A stretch of 64,000 nt of DNA from Aggregatibacter actinomycetemcomitans DSM 8324 (GTDB lineage Bacteria > Pseudomonadota > Gammaproteobacteria > Enterobacterales > Pasteurellaceae), in the NCBI RefSeq assembly GCF_000372365.1, contig NZ_AQUU01000002.1, positions 1-64,000 of the forward strand, in the 5' to 3' direction. This document shows positions 37,324 through 47,260 of this stretch, one piece after another; position 1 is the first letter of the stretch; each line of letters begins with the position of its first letter. A program made the translations under genes and the position numbers. A model generated the notes under the pieces. That model was not told where the DNA came from. It saw only the letters and a program-made list of their open reading frames with translations, and did not search any database.

Positions 37324-38808
37324 TTACACTTTTTTCTTCATCAACCCGCTTGGGCGGCGCCATACACGACCGCTTTTGGCGATGAGTTTATCGGCTGCCG
37401 TCGGTCCCCAGGTGCCGGCCTCGTAATCATAAAGTCTGCCGCCTTGGGCTTTATAGTTCAAAATCGGTTGAACGAATTTCCAGGCGGCGTGTACGGCATC
37501 GGTACGCGCAAATAGGGTCGCGTCGCCTTTCATGGCATCAAGCAATAAACGCTCATAAGCGGTCATGACGGTGGCACCCGCAAGATCGGCATAGCGGAAA
37601 TCCATCGACACTTCTTTGGCTTCAAAGCCGGCGCCCGGTTTTTTCAAGCCAAAACGCATAGAAATGCCTTCGTCCGGTTGAATACGGATAATCAGTTTAT
37701 TTTCCGGCGCATTTTGGCTGAATACCGGGTGCGGGGTGGTTTTGAAGTGAATCACGATTTCCGTGACGCGTGCCGGCAGACGTTTACCGGTGCGCACGTA
37801 GAAAGGCACGCCCGCCCAACGCCAGTTTTCGATTTCACAGCGTAGCGCCATGTAGGTTTCGGTGGTGGAATACGGCGGCACGCCTTTTTCCTCTAAATAG
37901 CCTTTCACCCATTCGCCGTCCACTTCGCCTGCGACATATTGTCCCAACACCAGATTATGCTCCACGTCTTCCTGGGTCAACGGGCGCAAACAATGCAGCA
38001 CTTTTGCCACTTCATCACGCATGGAATTGGCGTTGATAATCGCCGGCGGCTCCATCGCCACCATTGCCAGCACTTGTAATAAATGGTTTTGGAACATATC
38101 GCGCATCGCGCCGGAACCGTCATAATAGCCGCCACGCTCTTCTACACCGATAGATTCCGCGCCGGTGATTTCAATGTAATCAATGAAATTACGGTTCCAC
38201 AACGGCTCAAACCAACCGTTGGAAAAGCGCAACACAAGCAGGTTTTGGACGGTTTCTTTACCAAGATAATGGTCGATACGGTAAATTTGATGTTCTTCAA
38301 AGAAACGGTGAATTTGAATATCCAGCGCTTCGGCGGTTTCACGGTCATAACCGAACGGTTTTTCCACAATAAGACGCTTCCAGCCGCGATCTTCTTTATT
38401 TAAGCCATGTTCGCCCAAACATTCCGGAATCACGCCATATAGGCTCGGCGGCGTGGAAAGATAATACAAGGTGTTGCCTTCGGTGCGATAGGTGTCGTGC
38501 AGTTCGTCAAGACGCGGAACCAGTTTGGCGTAATCCGCTTTGTCCGCCGTATTGACCGCCTGATAATACAGGTGGCTGCAAAATTGCTCCAAGCACTCGC
38601 CTTTCGCGCCTTCATTTTTGATCAGCGTTTGGCGCATTTTCTCACGGAATGATTTGTCATTCAGTTCGGTACGTGCCACGCCGAGAACGGAGAAATCTTC
38701 ACCCAGTCGATCAATTTTATAGAGGTTATATAAAGCCGGAATAAGTTTACGATAAGTGAGATCGCCGGAGGCGCCGAAAATTACAATACAACAGTTTTCT
38801 GCTTTCAT
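37324..38808 (-). CDS. zwf: Glucose-6-phosphate 1-dehydrogenase
   Basis: A 494-residue enzyme oxidising glucose 6-phosphate to 6-phosphogluconolactone with NADP. Nucleotide loop [13 protein letters not shown] at the N-terminus and the substrate/active-site motif [15 protein letters not shown]. The start at 38808 ([16 protein letters not shown]) is preferred. Two in-frame ATGs upstream arise from a tandem 16-bp repeat at 38810-38841, one of them (MVTNQ) also usable. Downstream of cysQ in the same orientation. Confidence 0.96.
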   Translation of the reverse strand: MKAENCCIVIFGASGDLTYRKLIPALYNLYKIDRLGEDFSVLGVARTELNDKSFREKMRQTLIKNEGAKGECLEQFCSHLYYQAVNTADKADYAKLVPRLDELHDTYRTEGNTLYYLSTPPSLYGVIPECLGEHGLNKEDRGWKRLIVEKPFGYDRETAEALDIQIHRFFEEHQIYRIDHYLGKETVQNLLVLRFSNGWFEPLWNRNFIDYIEITGAESIGVEERGGYYDGSGAMRDMFQNHLLQVLAMVAMEPPAIINANSMRDEVAKVLHCLRPLTQEDVEHNLVLGQYVAGEVDGEWVKGYLEEKGVPPYSTTETYMALRCEIENWRWAGVPFYVRTGKRLPARVTEIVIHFKTTPHPVFSQNAPENKLIIRIQPDEGISMRFGLKKPGAGFEAKEVSMDFRYADLAGATVMTAYERLLLDAMKGDATLFARTDAVHAAWKFVQPILNYKAQGGRLYDYEAGTWGPTAADKLIAKSGRVWRRPSGLMKKKV

Positions 38809-38809
38809 T

Positions 38810-38841
38810 TTGTTACCATGTTGATTTGTTACCATGTTGAT
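38810..38841. repeat. Tandem 16-bp repeat in the zwf leader
   Basis: Two consecutive copies of TTGTTACCATGTTGAT directly before the zwf start. Each copy contains a CAT, which gives an upstream ATG on the coding strand. Confidence 0.8.
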
Positions 38842-38905
38842 GTCATTGTTTAAATAACTGCTTCGTATAATAGGTAAAATCATTCCGGATTTCCAATTAC
38901 TCTAA

Positions 38906-39715
38906 TTAATTGGAGTGAAAGATTTTATCCCACGGAAAATCCTGCGTGATTCCCATGACAAAATTCGGATTGACGAAAGATTCCCGTTTATTATAAGTCA
39001 GCGGTTGATAATTCAAGTCAAAAATAATGCCACCCATTTCCGCCAGTAAAATCTCGGAAGCGGCAGTATCCCATTCACCGGTGCAACCCAAGCGAATGTA
39101 GCAATCGCATACGCCGTCTGCCACCAGTGTGCTTTTTAACCCGCTGGATCCGCAAATATGAAATTCGTAAGCCAAATTCTTATTTAAAATCGACCGCACT
39201 TTTTCGGCTGCGGCGGCGGAACCCACAGCAATACGCAAGGCATTGTCCGCTTGAATATCATGGAAGGCTAATTTAAGGTGCTGCCCGTCATGGTGTTTAT
39301 ACGCACCGAAACCCTGCATGGCGTAATAGGTGGAACCCAACATCGGCGCATGAATCACGCCCAACACCGGTTGATGATCTTTCACCAAACTGACGAGCAC
39401 GGAGAATTGACCGGTGCGATTGATAAATTGTTGCGTGCCGTCCAGGGGATCGATTAACCAGTAAGAACGCCAGGTTTGCCGCTCGGTCAGCGGAATATGG
39501 CAATTTTCTTCAGAAAGAATCGGAATCTGCGGCGTAAGTGCGGTCAGTTTTTCCGTTAAAAATTGGCTGACGAATAAATCCGCTTCGGTCACCGGTGTGT
39601 TGTCTTCTTTCATTCGAACTGTCACCGAACGTTGATAAAAGCAACGTAAATGCTCACCCGCCTGTTGGGCGATCTCTATTACATCCTGCAATAAATGGGT
39701 CGTGAGGATTGGCAT
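38906..39715 (-). CDS. cysQ: 3'(2'),5'-bisphosphate nucleotidase CysQ
   Basis: A 269-residue Mg-dependent phosphatase of the inositol monophosphatase fold that removes 3'-phosphoadenosine 5'-phosphate from sulfate assimilation. Metal-binding motifs are PVTEADLF, SEENC and the signature IDPLDGTQQF, and later GCTGEWDTAA. Start at 39715 follows GGAGGGAAA. It is followed by zwf, a neighbourhood also known in Haemophilus. Confidence 0.94.
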   Translation of the reverse strand: MPILTTHLLQDVIEIAQQAGEHLRCFYQRSVTVRMKEDNTPVTEADLFVSQFLTEKLTALTPQIPILSEENCHIPLTERQTWRSYWLIDPLDGTQQFINRTGQFSVLVSLVKDHQPVLGVIHAPMLGSTYYAMQGFGAYKHHDGQHLKLAFHDIQADNALRIAVGSAAAAEKVRSILNKNLAYEFHICGSSGLKSTLVADGVCDCYIRLGCTGEWDTAASEILLAEMGGIIFDLNYQPLTYNKRESFVNPNFVMGITQDFPWDKIFHSN

Positions 39716-39752
39716 AGTTTTCCCTCCTATGTTCACAATCTTAGTTCGCCGT

Positions 39753-40181
39753 TTATCTGGTTTGCGGTAACAACAAAGGCAAGACAAGAACTGAATACAA
39801 CGCCATGCCGAAACTCAGTAAAAACGCCATATCAATGCCGCCGCTACGCAGCCAAATACCAAACGTCATGTTTGGCTGAGAGAACGTCATGTAGATAAAG
39901 CTAGCTACGTTGCCATAACAAAAAGCGATAATCAGCGAGATTAACACAATCGCCATCATGTTATAGCGCGTATAGCGATAAATTTTTGTCCACAGTGCAA
40001 TCAAAAAAGCGGGCACGGTTGCCACGATAAAAGTCGATAACAGACTAAAAAGGATCACGTCGGCAGTGCCGAGCAAACTGTCAGTATTGTCATCCACACA
40101 AATGCTGATGATGGTGCCGATAAGTTGAGCAAGCAGAGGAAATATAACCAATGTTTTAATATAAGGATAATTAGGCGACAT
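39753..40181 (-). CDS. Hypothetical four-span membrane protein
   Basis: A 142-residue protein with four hydrophobic segments (about residues 8-28, 40-63, 75-97 and 115-138). No family recognised. It lies between the OPT transporter and cysQ, in the same direction, with short gaps. Confidence 0.65.
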   Translation of the reverse strand: MSPNYPYIKTLVIFPLLAQLIGTIISICVDDNTDSLLGTADVILFSLLSTFIVATVPAFLIALWTKIYRYTRYNMMAIVLISLIIAFCYGNVASFIYMTFSQPNMTFGIWLRSGGIDMAFLLSFGMALYSVLVLPLLLPQTR

Positions 40182-40242
40182 AGGGTTCCCGAGTAAAAAA
40201 ATAGGCTACCGGAGGTAACCCATTGTAGAGGAATTTTTCAGC

Positions 40243-42249
40243 TTATGCAGATTTTTTTGCACGTAATACGCGAGAGGTGAAAATCACGATGCCGAGAACA
40301 AAGACGATTAAACCCAGCACCTCGGCGATGGTGTCCCAATTTTCCAGATTCAACGCCAATGGCGCTTCAGAACCGCCGGAGGTCACGGATGCCGCAATAA
40401 TGAAGGCTAATACCACGCCCATCAAGCTTTCGCCTACGATTAAACCGGCAGAGAACAAGGTGCCGAAACGTTCTGCCCGCTTGCCCGGCTCCTTATCGCC
40501 GGTACGGGCCGCATAGCGATTAATGTGACGGTTGATCAACCACGCCAACACCGCACCGCATACCACCGGCATATTAATAGAAGGCGGTAAGTAAATACCA
40601 ATCCCCACAGCAAGCACCGGCAACGCGAAGGTTTTGTTACTCACTTTTTTCAGGAAACTGTCGATAATAATCAACACGGCACCTAAGCCCACACCGGTTA
40701 AGATGTAAGTCCATTCCAATTTGTTGGAGAAAATCCCTTGTGAAATGGTGGTCATCAGGGTGGCTTGCGGTGCGGATAAGGCTTGTGACGGATCCATATC
40801 CGGGCGCGGTAAGGCACCGGTAAAGCCATAAGCGTGGTATAGAATTTCCAATACCGGTGCAATCACTAACGCACCCACGAAACAACCGATAATCAATGCC
40901 ACCTGTTGACGCCAAGGGGTGGCTTCCACCAACAAGCCGGTTTTCAAATCCTGCAGGTTGTCGTTGGAAATGGTTGCTGTGGTGAGCACGATGGAAGCGG
41001 TGAACAAGGTCAGTGCGGTCAAAAATTTCTGTCCATCGGTGGTTTCAAATAAACCGGATGCATTACCGATAGAAACCAACACCAAAGAAATCGCGATGAC
41101 GGAAATAATCCCGATACCGGAAATCGGGCTGGAAGAGGCCCCTACAAGCCCGGCCATGTAACCGGACGCTGCCGCTATGAAAAAACCGATAAAAACTGCA
41201 AGGAATGTACAAACCACCACCAATAAGAGTGTTAATTCAGGTGAAATCGGTGCGGCAGCGATAAAGTGATGTAAAGAAATCACAATCAAGATAACAGTCG
41301 CGATCAAAATATAAATCATGGTTTTCGGCGATAGGTCAATATCAATACGATGTTCGTATTCTGCCTGATGTCCCTTCAACATACGGAAAGAATGCGCCAT
41401 ACCTTGTACCATCGGTTTTAGTAGAATCAATAAGGTCCAGATAGCCGCAATACCGATAGTCCCTACGCCGATAAAGCGTACTTTGGTTTTCCATGCGTCC
41501 ATCGCGTAGCCCGCAATAGTGGCATCAGCCGGCATATCACCGGACATAGTAAAGAACGGTACGGCAAAACCCCAAGCGAACAACGTACCCAGTAAGATCG
41601 CAATCCCACCCACGATACCGATTAAGTAACCCGCGCCCAATAAGGCTAAAGAAAATCCCATCGGTACCTGAAAGACGGCTTTGCCACCAAATCCGGTGAA
41701 CCAGCCGCTGGCGCTATCTGCCATCACGCGCAGACCATTGGTTAAAAACGCCACTATACTCGCCAGCACGCCGCCGTAAAAAATGTCTTTCACACCGCTG
41801 TCACCATCAGTGTGATTACCGGCTTTTAAAATTTCTGCCGCTGCCACACCCTCAGGATAAGGCAAATCACTGTTTACTACCATGGCACGACGTAACGGAA
41901 TAGTAAATAATACCCCCAAAGTACCGCCCGCCGCACAAATCAACATGGTTTGCCAAAACGGAAAATCCTGCCAATAGCCCATCATTAACAAACCCGGCAA
42001 TACGAAAATCACGGAAGAAAGTGTCCCCGCAGAAGAGGCTTGGGTTTGCACCATATTATTTTCTAAAATACTGGAATCCTTGTAGAATTTCAGTACCGCC
42101 ATGGAAATCACGGCTGCCGGAATAGAGGAAGCAAAAGTTACTCCCACTTTTAAACCTAAATAAACATTAGATGCAGTGAACAGCACTGTAATCAGCGCCC
42201 CAAGCAATATCCCCCGAAAGGTCAGTTCTTTTAAATTTGTCGATTGCAT
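40243..42249 (-). CDS. OPT-family oligopeptide transporter
   Basis: A 668-residue inner-membrane transporter of the oligopeptide transporter superfamily with about 16 spans. N-terminal LTFRGILLGALITVLFTASNVYLGLKVG and DLPYPEGVAAAEIL are characteristic. Family members import small peptides or metal-chelates. The start at 42249 (MQSTNLKEL) is chosen by family likeness. A second ATG 5 codons upstream is possible. Confidence 0.92.
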   Translation of the reverse strand: MQSTNLKELTFRGILLGALITVLFTASNVYLGLKVGVTFASSIPAAVISMAVLKFYKDSSILENNMVQTQASSAGTLSSVIFVLPGLLMMGYWQDFPFWQTMLICAAGGTLGVLFTIPLRRAMVVNSDLPYPEGVAAAEILKAGNHTDGDSGVKDIFYGGVLASIVAFLTNGLRVMADSASGWFTGFGGKAVFQVPMGFSLALLGAGYLIGIVGGIAILLGTLFAWGFAVPFFTMSGDMPADATIAGYAMDAWKTKVRFIGVGTIGIAAIWTLLILLKPMVQGMAHSFRMLKGHQAEYEHRIDIDLSPKTMIYILIATVILIVISLHHFIAAAPISPELTLLLVVVCTFLAVFIGFFIAAASGYMAGLVGASSSPISGIGIISVIAISLVLVSIGNASGLFETTDGQKFLTALTLFTASIVLTTATISNDNLQDLKTGLLVEATPWRQQVALIIGCFVGALVIAPVLEILYHAYGFTGALPRPDMDPSQALSAPQATLMTTISQGIFSNKLEWTYILTGVGLGAVLIIIDSFLKKVSNKTFALPVLAVGIGIYLPPSINMPVVCGAVLAWLINRHINRYAARTGDKEPGKRAERFGTLFSAGLIVGESLMGVVLAFIIAASVTSGGSEAPLALNLENWDTIAEVLGLIVFVLGIVIFTSRVLRAKKSA

Positions 42250-42617
42250 AACATACCTATTCATTAATTTTTTATAAAAAACGACGATACCTTGGCAAAA
42301 AATTATAAAACAATCAAGATTCATTCAGTTTATTTTACTTAAATTGAATTTTATTTAAATTTATATCGTATTTTTTAATATATTTCTAATTACGAGTCTT
42401 TCATTGGCGTCTACTCGGTAGCAAAATAAATAGCCGCAGGACATCGTTATAATCTTAAGTTCATCTGTTTTAGTATCAATAGTAAGGAATCTTGGAGCAT
42501 ATCAATTTATTTATCTTAAATATCCGATATAGTTCACCAAACCTAATTCTACTTAGGTAAATAACCGCTAAAGGTTTCGTATCATCCACTTAATTATGAA
42601 TTTCCGTGAGGCTAAAA
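42250..42617. other. AT-rich divergent promoter region
   Basis: The 368 bases between the OPT transporter and rclC must hold both promoters. AT-rich, with no ORF or strong repeat seen. Confidence 0.5.
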
Positions 42618-43244
42618 ATGAATGCATTCATTGAATTACTTGCTAAAATTGTTGCACCGATGCAACGCCAATTTATTAATTTTGTACGCATTGCCATTTG
42701 TATCGTAATGGTCTGGATTGGTGGCTTAAAAGTCTGTCAATATGAAGCTGACGGCATTGCGCATTTTGTATCTAATAGTCCGTTTTTAAGTTTCTTGTAC
42801 AAAAACGGATCGAATTTAGTACAAAATGACAAAGGCGAGCTGGTGAAAGAATATACTCTTTATAAAAATCCGGAGGGTAAAATGGTGGTGAAAAATATTG
42901 AATGGCATAAAGCGAACGGCACTTACACCGCCTCTTATATTATCGGTGCAATGATTGTAACCATTGGTTTATTAACCTTAGCCGGCATCCGGTCGCCGAC
43001 ATTGGGCTTATTTGGCGGGTTGCTCACGTTCGGGATGTCCATCGTCACTTTGTCGTTCCTTATTTTCACACCGGAGACCTGGGTGCCTAATTTGGGCGGT
43101 GATTTACCAACGCCGAATTATGGTTTCCCTTATTTATCTGCGGCAGGGCGGCTGGTTATTAAAGATATCATCATGATGGCAGGAGGATTGGTTGCCGCCG
43201 CCGAATGTGCAAATCGGTGGTTAAAGGCGAAACAATCCGTCTAA
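42618..43244 (+). CDS. rclC: RclC-like inner-membrane protein (DUF417)
   Basis: A 208-residue DUF417 membrane protein. It has hydrophobic segments near residues 22-40, 105-125, 130-150 and 180-197, with WIGGLKVCQYEADGIAHFVSNSPFL near the N-terminus. E. coli RclC helps survival of reactive chlorine species. It is followed 70 bases later by an RclR-like regulator. The ATG at 42618 follows GTGAGG. The frame has a GTG four codons earlier. Confidence 0.88.
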   Translation: MNAFIELLAKIVAPMQRQFINFVRIAICIVMVWIGGLKVCQYEADGIAHFVSNSPFLSFLYKNGSNLVQNDKGELVKEYTLYKNPEGKMVVKNIEWHKANGTYTASYIIGAMIVTIGLLTLAGIRSPTLGLFGGLLTFGMSIVTLSFLIFTPETWVPNLGGDLPTPNYGFPYLSAAGRLVIKDIIMMAGGLVAAAECANRWLKAKQSV

Positions 43245-43259
43245 TTGTAAAATCTAACT

Positions 43260-43290
43260 GAAGCTTATCACCTTGTGATAGGCTTCTTCG
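43260..43290 (+). terminator. Hairpin terminator between rclC and rclR
   Basis: GAAGCTTATCAC pairs with GTGATAGGCTTC (one T-G) around CTT, followed by TTCGTTT. It would end the rclC transcript, implying rclR has its own promoter. Confidence 0.65.
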
Positions 43291-43314
43291 TTTAATCAGG
43301 GCAAACATTGAAAT

Positions 43315-44196
43315 ATGGACTACTTAGATCAGCTTATCCGATTATCGGGCATTGAAGGAGAAATCAATATCCTCTGCCGTTTCCGGGGAGACTGGCTGAT
43401 TCATCACAAGCAGGAACCCAATTTAATCGGCAAATTTCACATTGTGTCACGCGGCGAATGTCAGATTCGGCTGAAAAATCAAACCTGCCATCTAAAACCG
43501 GGCGATGTGATCTTCCTGCCTTATGGTGAGGAACATAGCCTTTATCACGGCGCGGGAACAGAAAGCCCGATTACCGAAACCACGCAGGGCGCATTTACAT
43601 TGCATCGTAACAGCACAAGCGAATCCGATGATTTTGAAATGTTCTGCGGTTATTTCCGTTATCTCAATCTTGCCCAAAACCTACTTTTTAACTTGCCCCA
43701 TTGGTATCTTTCCAGCAATAACATCGCCATCATGGCGCTACTGGAATTACTGCGCAAAGAAACCGAGGAAAATTTAGGCAGCAAAGTGGTGGTCAACGCG
43801 CTATGCAATATTCTCTTTACTTACCTGATCAGAGATTATCTGCAACATCATCAAGTCAACCAAGGCATTCTCGGCGCTTTGCAGGATAAACGTTTAAAAA
43901 ATGCGGTAAATGCTATGGTGGAAACGCCTAAAAAAAGCTGGAGCATGGAAGCCTTAGCGGAAAGTTGTGCTATGTCGCGTGCCAACTTCATCCGCGCATT
44001 CAAACAAAAAATCGGGATTCCGCCCGGTAAATTTCTGACCATCATAAGAATGAATATTGCCGGCGTATTACTGAAAAACACCCAAAAACCCATTTCCGTC
44101 ATTGCTTCGGAAGTGGGTTATCAATCGGACACGCATTTTACGAAAGTCTTTAAATCCTATTACGGCATTTCCCCGGGGAAATATCGTGCAATGTGA
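43315..44196 (+). CDS. rclR: RclR-like AraC-family redox regulator
   Basis: A 293-residue AraC-family activator. The N-terminal cupin sensor domain holds Cys21 (INILCRF) and Cys111 (EMFCGYF). These align by position with the two redox-active cysteines of E. coli RclR that sense hypochlorous acid. The C-terminal double helix-turn-helix begins around residue 200 (WSMEALAESCAMSRANFIRAFK) and continues ISVIASEVGYQSDTHFTKVFK. It is adjacent to rclC. It ends 4 bases from convergent nudE. Confidence 0.83.
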   Translation: MDYLDQLIRLSGIEGEINILCRFRGDWLIHHKQEPNLIGKFHIVSRGECQIRLKNQTCHLKPGDVIFLPYGEEHSLYHGAGTESPITETTQGAFTLHRNSTSESDDFEMFCGYFRYLNLAQNLLFNLPHWYLSSNNIAIMALLELLRKETEENLGSKVVVNALCNILFTYLIRDYLQHHQVNQGILGALQDKRLKNAVNAMVETPKKSWSMEALAESCAMSRANFIRAFKQKIGIPPGKFLTIIRMNIAGVLLKNTQKPISVIASEVGYQSDTHFTKVFKSYYGISPGKYRAM

Positions 44197-44200
44197 GACG

Positions 44201-44749
44201 TTATTTCCGTTGTAAATAATCCCTCACCAGATAAAGTGCGGTCAGATTTTTCGCTTCATTAAATTCCGGATCCGCTAACAAATCGTCGATTTTAGCCAAT
44301 GGTATGCGTACCATTTCCAACGGTTCCGGCTCGTCGCCTTCCAGTTTGCTCGGATAAAAATCCTGCGCCAGTAAAATGCGCATCGGGTTATTCATGAACC
44401 CCACGGACATATTAATGGTGCGCAAATGCACCCAGGATTTCGCCGCCAAGCCGATTTCTTCCTGCAATTCCCGATTGGCACTTTGTTCCGGCGTTTCCCC
44501 CGCGTCCATTCTGCCTTTCACAAACCCCAGCTCATAACGTTCCGTCCCCACGGCATATTCACGCACCAACAATAAATCCTCGCCGTCAATAGCCACCACC
44601 ATCACCGCCGCATACTTTCCGGGACGAAAACGTTCATAAGTGCGGTGCTCCCCGTTGGCGAATTTCAAATCTACCGACTGAATTTCAAAAATTGTTGATT
44701 TTGCTACGGTTTTTATATTTAGAATTTGTGGTTTTTGTAACGTTGTCAT
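44201..44749 (-). CDS. nudE: ADP compounds hydrolase NudE
   Basis: A 182-residue Nudix hydrolase acting on ADP-ribose, Ap3A and NADH. The Nudix box is GRMDAGETPEQSANRELQEE followed by IG. The preceding ERYELGFVKGR is typical of NudE. Start at 44749 (MTTLQKPQIL) follows AAGGGAAGG. The nudE-yrfG-hslR-hslO neighbourhood matches E. coli. Confidence 0.92.
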   Translation of the reverse strand: MTTLQKPQILNIKTVAKSTIFEIQSVDLKFANGEHRTYERFRPGKYAAVMVVAIDGEDLLLVREYAVGTERYELGFVKGRMDAGETPEQSANRELQEEIGLAAKSWVHLRTINMSVGFMNNPMRILLAQDFYPSKLEGDEPEPLEMVRIPLAKIDDLLADPEFNEAKNLTALYLVRDYLQRK

Positions 44750-44829
44750 CGCCTTCCCTTGTTTTACAAACAGCTGAAATAGCGATACCATACCCCACTA
44801 TTTTCACAAAGAAAAGGGACTGCAACGGA

Positions 44830-45489
44830 ATGAATAAACAAAAATTTAACTGGCAGGCAATTGAAACCGTAATTCTGGATTTGGACGGCACGCTGATTGA
44901 TCTTTATTTCGATCACCGCTTCTGGAAAAATATCGTTCCGCAGGCGTATGCCGATAAATTTAAGGTTTCCGTGGAACAAAGCCGCGAGCTGATTCATCGC
45001 CGTTATCAACAGCTGAAATTCAGTATGCAATGGTATTGCATTGATTTTTGGGCGGAAAATCTGGATTTGCCGTTGCGCGAACTATTACAACAACAGCGCG
45101 ACTACATCAAAGTGCGGTCGGATGTTTACCCGTTTTTACAAGCCGCCCACGAACGGCGCAAAAAGCTGATTTTGCTCACCGACAGCCACCCGTTCAGTCT
45201 GCAGGAAAAGCTAAAACACTGCGATTTAGCACCGCACTTTGATCTGCTGCTGTCCAGCCATCAGTTTAATGCGCCGAAAGTGGAACAATCCCTGTGGCAT
45301 CGCCTGCAACAGTTCACGCCTTTTGATCCCGGCAGAACCCTATTTATTGACGACACGGAGCCGGTATTAGACAGCGCCAAACAGTTCGGCATCGCTTATA
45401 CCATCGGCGTGGAAAATCCCGACAGCACCCTGGCGGATAAATCCTTCGCGCGGCATTTCTCCATCAAAAACTACCGCACTTTACTGTAA
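44830..45489 (+). CDS. yrfG: GMP/IMP nucleotidase YrfG
   Basis: A 219-residue HAD-I phosphatase: motif I VILDLDGTLIDL, motif II LLTDSHP, a lysine in NAPKVEQSL and motif IV FIDDTEPVLDSA. E. coli YrfG removes phosphate from GMP and IMP. The gene is followed 12 bases later by hslR, as in enterobacteria. The open frame upstream overlaps nudE on the other strand and is not supported. Confidence 0.9.
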   Translation: MNKQKFNWQAIETVILDLDGTLIDLYFDHRFWKNIVPQAYADKFKVSVEQSRELIHRRYQQLKFSMQWYCIDFWAENLDLPLRELLQQQRDYIKVRSDVYPFLQAAHERRKKLILLTDSHPFSLQEKLKHCDLAPHFDLLLSSHQFNAPKVEQSLWHRLQQFTPFDPGRTLFIDDTEPVLDSAKQFGIAYTIGVENPDSTLADKSFARHFSIKNYRTLL

Positions 45490-45501
45490 CGGAGCAGCGA
45501 C

Positions 45502-45918
45502 ATGGCAAAACATCAGCAAACAACCGATGAAAAAGACGCAGTTCGCTTAGACAAATGGCTGTGGGCAGCGCGTTTTTATAAAACCCGTACCCTCGCCAAA
45601 GAGATGATTGACGGCGGCAAAGTGCATTACAACGGTCAACGCAGCAAACCGAATAAAATCGTGGAAGTGGGCGCAACCTTAAAATTACGTCAAGGCAGCG
45701 AAGAAAGAGAAATCACGGTGCTGGCGTTATCCACCCAACGACGCGGCGCAGCGGAAGCGCAGCTGCTCTATCGTGAAACAGAACAAAGTGTTGCCAACCG
45801 CGAAAAACTCGCTATGGCTCGCAAAATGAATGCCCTTTCCATGCCCCACCCCGATCGCCGTCCCGATAAAAAAGAACGCCGCGATCTGCTTAAATTCAAA
45901 CACCGCAACCAAGAATAA
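45502..45918 (+). CDS. hslR: Ribosome-associated heat shock protein Hsp15
   Basis: A 138-residue S4-domain RNA-binding protein: VRLDKWLWAARFYKTRTLAKEMIDGGKV at residues 14-41 is the S4 fold. Hsp15 binds 50S subunits carrying stranded nascent chains and frees them. The basic C-terminal tail (RPDKKERRDLLKFKHR) is typical. Located between yrfG and hslO. Confidence 0.94.
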   Translation: MAKHQQTTDEKDAVRLDKWLWAARFYKTRTLAKEMIDGGKVHYNGQRSKPNKIVEVGATLKLRQGSEEREITVLALSTQRRGAAEAQLLYRETEQSVANREKLAMARKMNALSMPHPDRRPDKKERRDLLKFKHRNQE

Positions 45919-45985
45919 GCGCGCCTTGTAATCGGCGCAAACGCCCTCACATTTGGCGAACATGATTCATTTAGGAACAATAAAG

Positions 45986-46858
45986 ATGACAAATTATACT
46001 CAAGGCAATGACCAACTTTATCGCTACCTGTTCAAAGATCGCGCCGTGCGTGGCGAATGGGTGCGTTTAAATCAAACTTTCAACGATACCTTAAACACCC
46101 ATCATTATCCCCAAGCGGTACGCAACTTACTGGGCGAAATGATGGTCGCCACCGCCTTACTCACCGCCATCTTAAAATTTAACGGCGACATCACCGTGCA
46201 AATTCAGGGCGACGGTCCGTTAAAATTGGCGCTTGTAAATGGCAATAACCAACAACAAATCCGCGCCCTTGCCCGCTTACAAGGCGACATTGACAACAGC
46301 ATGAGCCTGCATCAAATGATCGGCAAAGGCGTATTAGTGATTACTATTGCACGAAAAGAAGGCGAACGTTATCAAGGCATTGTACCGTTGGACAAACCGA
46401 CTATCAGCGAATGTTTGGAAGATTATTTCATGCGCTCCGAACAGCTACAAACCCAGCTCATCATTCGCACCGGCGAATATGACGGCAGACCGGTCAGCGC
46501 GGGCGTGTTGTTGCAAATCGTGCCGGACGGTTCCGGTTCACCGGAAGATTTCGAACATTTGGCAACGCTAACGGCAACCATTAAAGAAGAAGAAATTTTC
46601 GGTTTAACGGCGGAAGAATTGTTATACCGTTTATATCACGAAGAAAGCGTGGAACTCTTCCCGCCACAAGCGGTAAGTTTTCACTGCGGTTGCTCGCAAG
46701 AACGCTCCGGCGCCGCGCTGTTATTGATTTCCGAAGGAGAAATCGAACAAATTCTGGCAGAACACCAAGGCACCATCGATATGCAATGCGAATGCTGCGG
46801 CACTCATTATTTGTTCAATAAAGAGGCGATTGAGAAGTTGAAGCAATCGGCTTCTTAA
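45986..46858 (+). CDS. hslO: Redox-regulated chaperone Hsp33
   Basis: A 290-residue chaperone activated by oxidation plus unfolding, protecting against hypochlorous acid and heat. The C-terminal zinc switch is visible: CxC in FHCGCSQERS and CxxC in MQCECCGTHY. The start at 45986 (MTNYTQGNDQ) fits the family. The open frame extends 11 codons further up. It lies close to the rclC/rclR pair, which answers the same stress. Confidence 0.95.
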   Translation: MTNYTQGNDQLYRYLFKDRAVRGEWVRLNQTFNDTLNTHHYPQAVRNLLGEMMVATALLTAILKFNGDITVQIQGDGPLKLALVNGNNQQQIRALARLQGDIDNSMSLHQMIGKGVLVITIARKEGERYQGIVPLDKPTISECLEDYFMRSEQLQTQLIIRTGEYDGRPVSAGVLLQIVPDGSGSPEDFEHLATLTATIKEEEIFGLTAEELLYRLYHEESVELFPPQAVSFHCGCSQERSGAALLLISEGEIEQILAEHQGTIDMQCECCGTHYLFNKEAIEKLKQSAS

Positions 46859-47260
46859 GGTTAACGCCGAATTCTAATCCGGTTAAGCAAAGTACGGTCA
46901 ATTTTTATGCAATATCGTTGCTGTAGACAAACAAAAACTGCCTTACTGGCGTGAGCATTTTGCCGAGCTGCCGGAAAACGTCATGGATGTGTTACAACAG
47001 CGTGTCATCGGTGCCGTAGCATCTTTTTCTATCTTGCGGCAGCCGGACTGGGTAAGTGCGGTGCTTTTTTCACTTGCTTTTGTGATTTAGCTGCTCGGTT
47101 TATTGTTACGTTAGCCCTTGCCCACTATGGCGTAAGGGTGATATGAACTAAATCAAGAAATGTAAAAATAATCAACCCTGGCTATTGTTCAAACCGTGCA
47201 AAACGGGTATAGTCAGGCACGTTTTTACTTATCAATTTTAGACAGAATAACGAGGTTTTT
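46859..47260. other. Gap holding an unidentified protein remnant
   Basis: The 402 bases between hslO and tatA include an open stretch at about 46912-47089 (plus strand) reading VAVDKQKLPYWREHF, then LPENVMDVLQQRVIGAV and SAVLFSLAFVI-stop. It has no good start codon and looks like the C-terminal fragment of a lost gene that I cannot name. An uptake signal overlaps its end. The tatA promoter should lie in 47090-47250. Confidence 0.4.
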
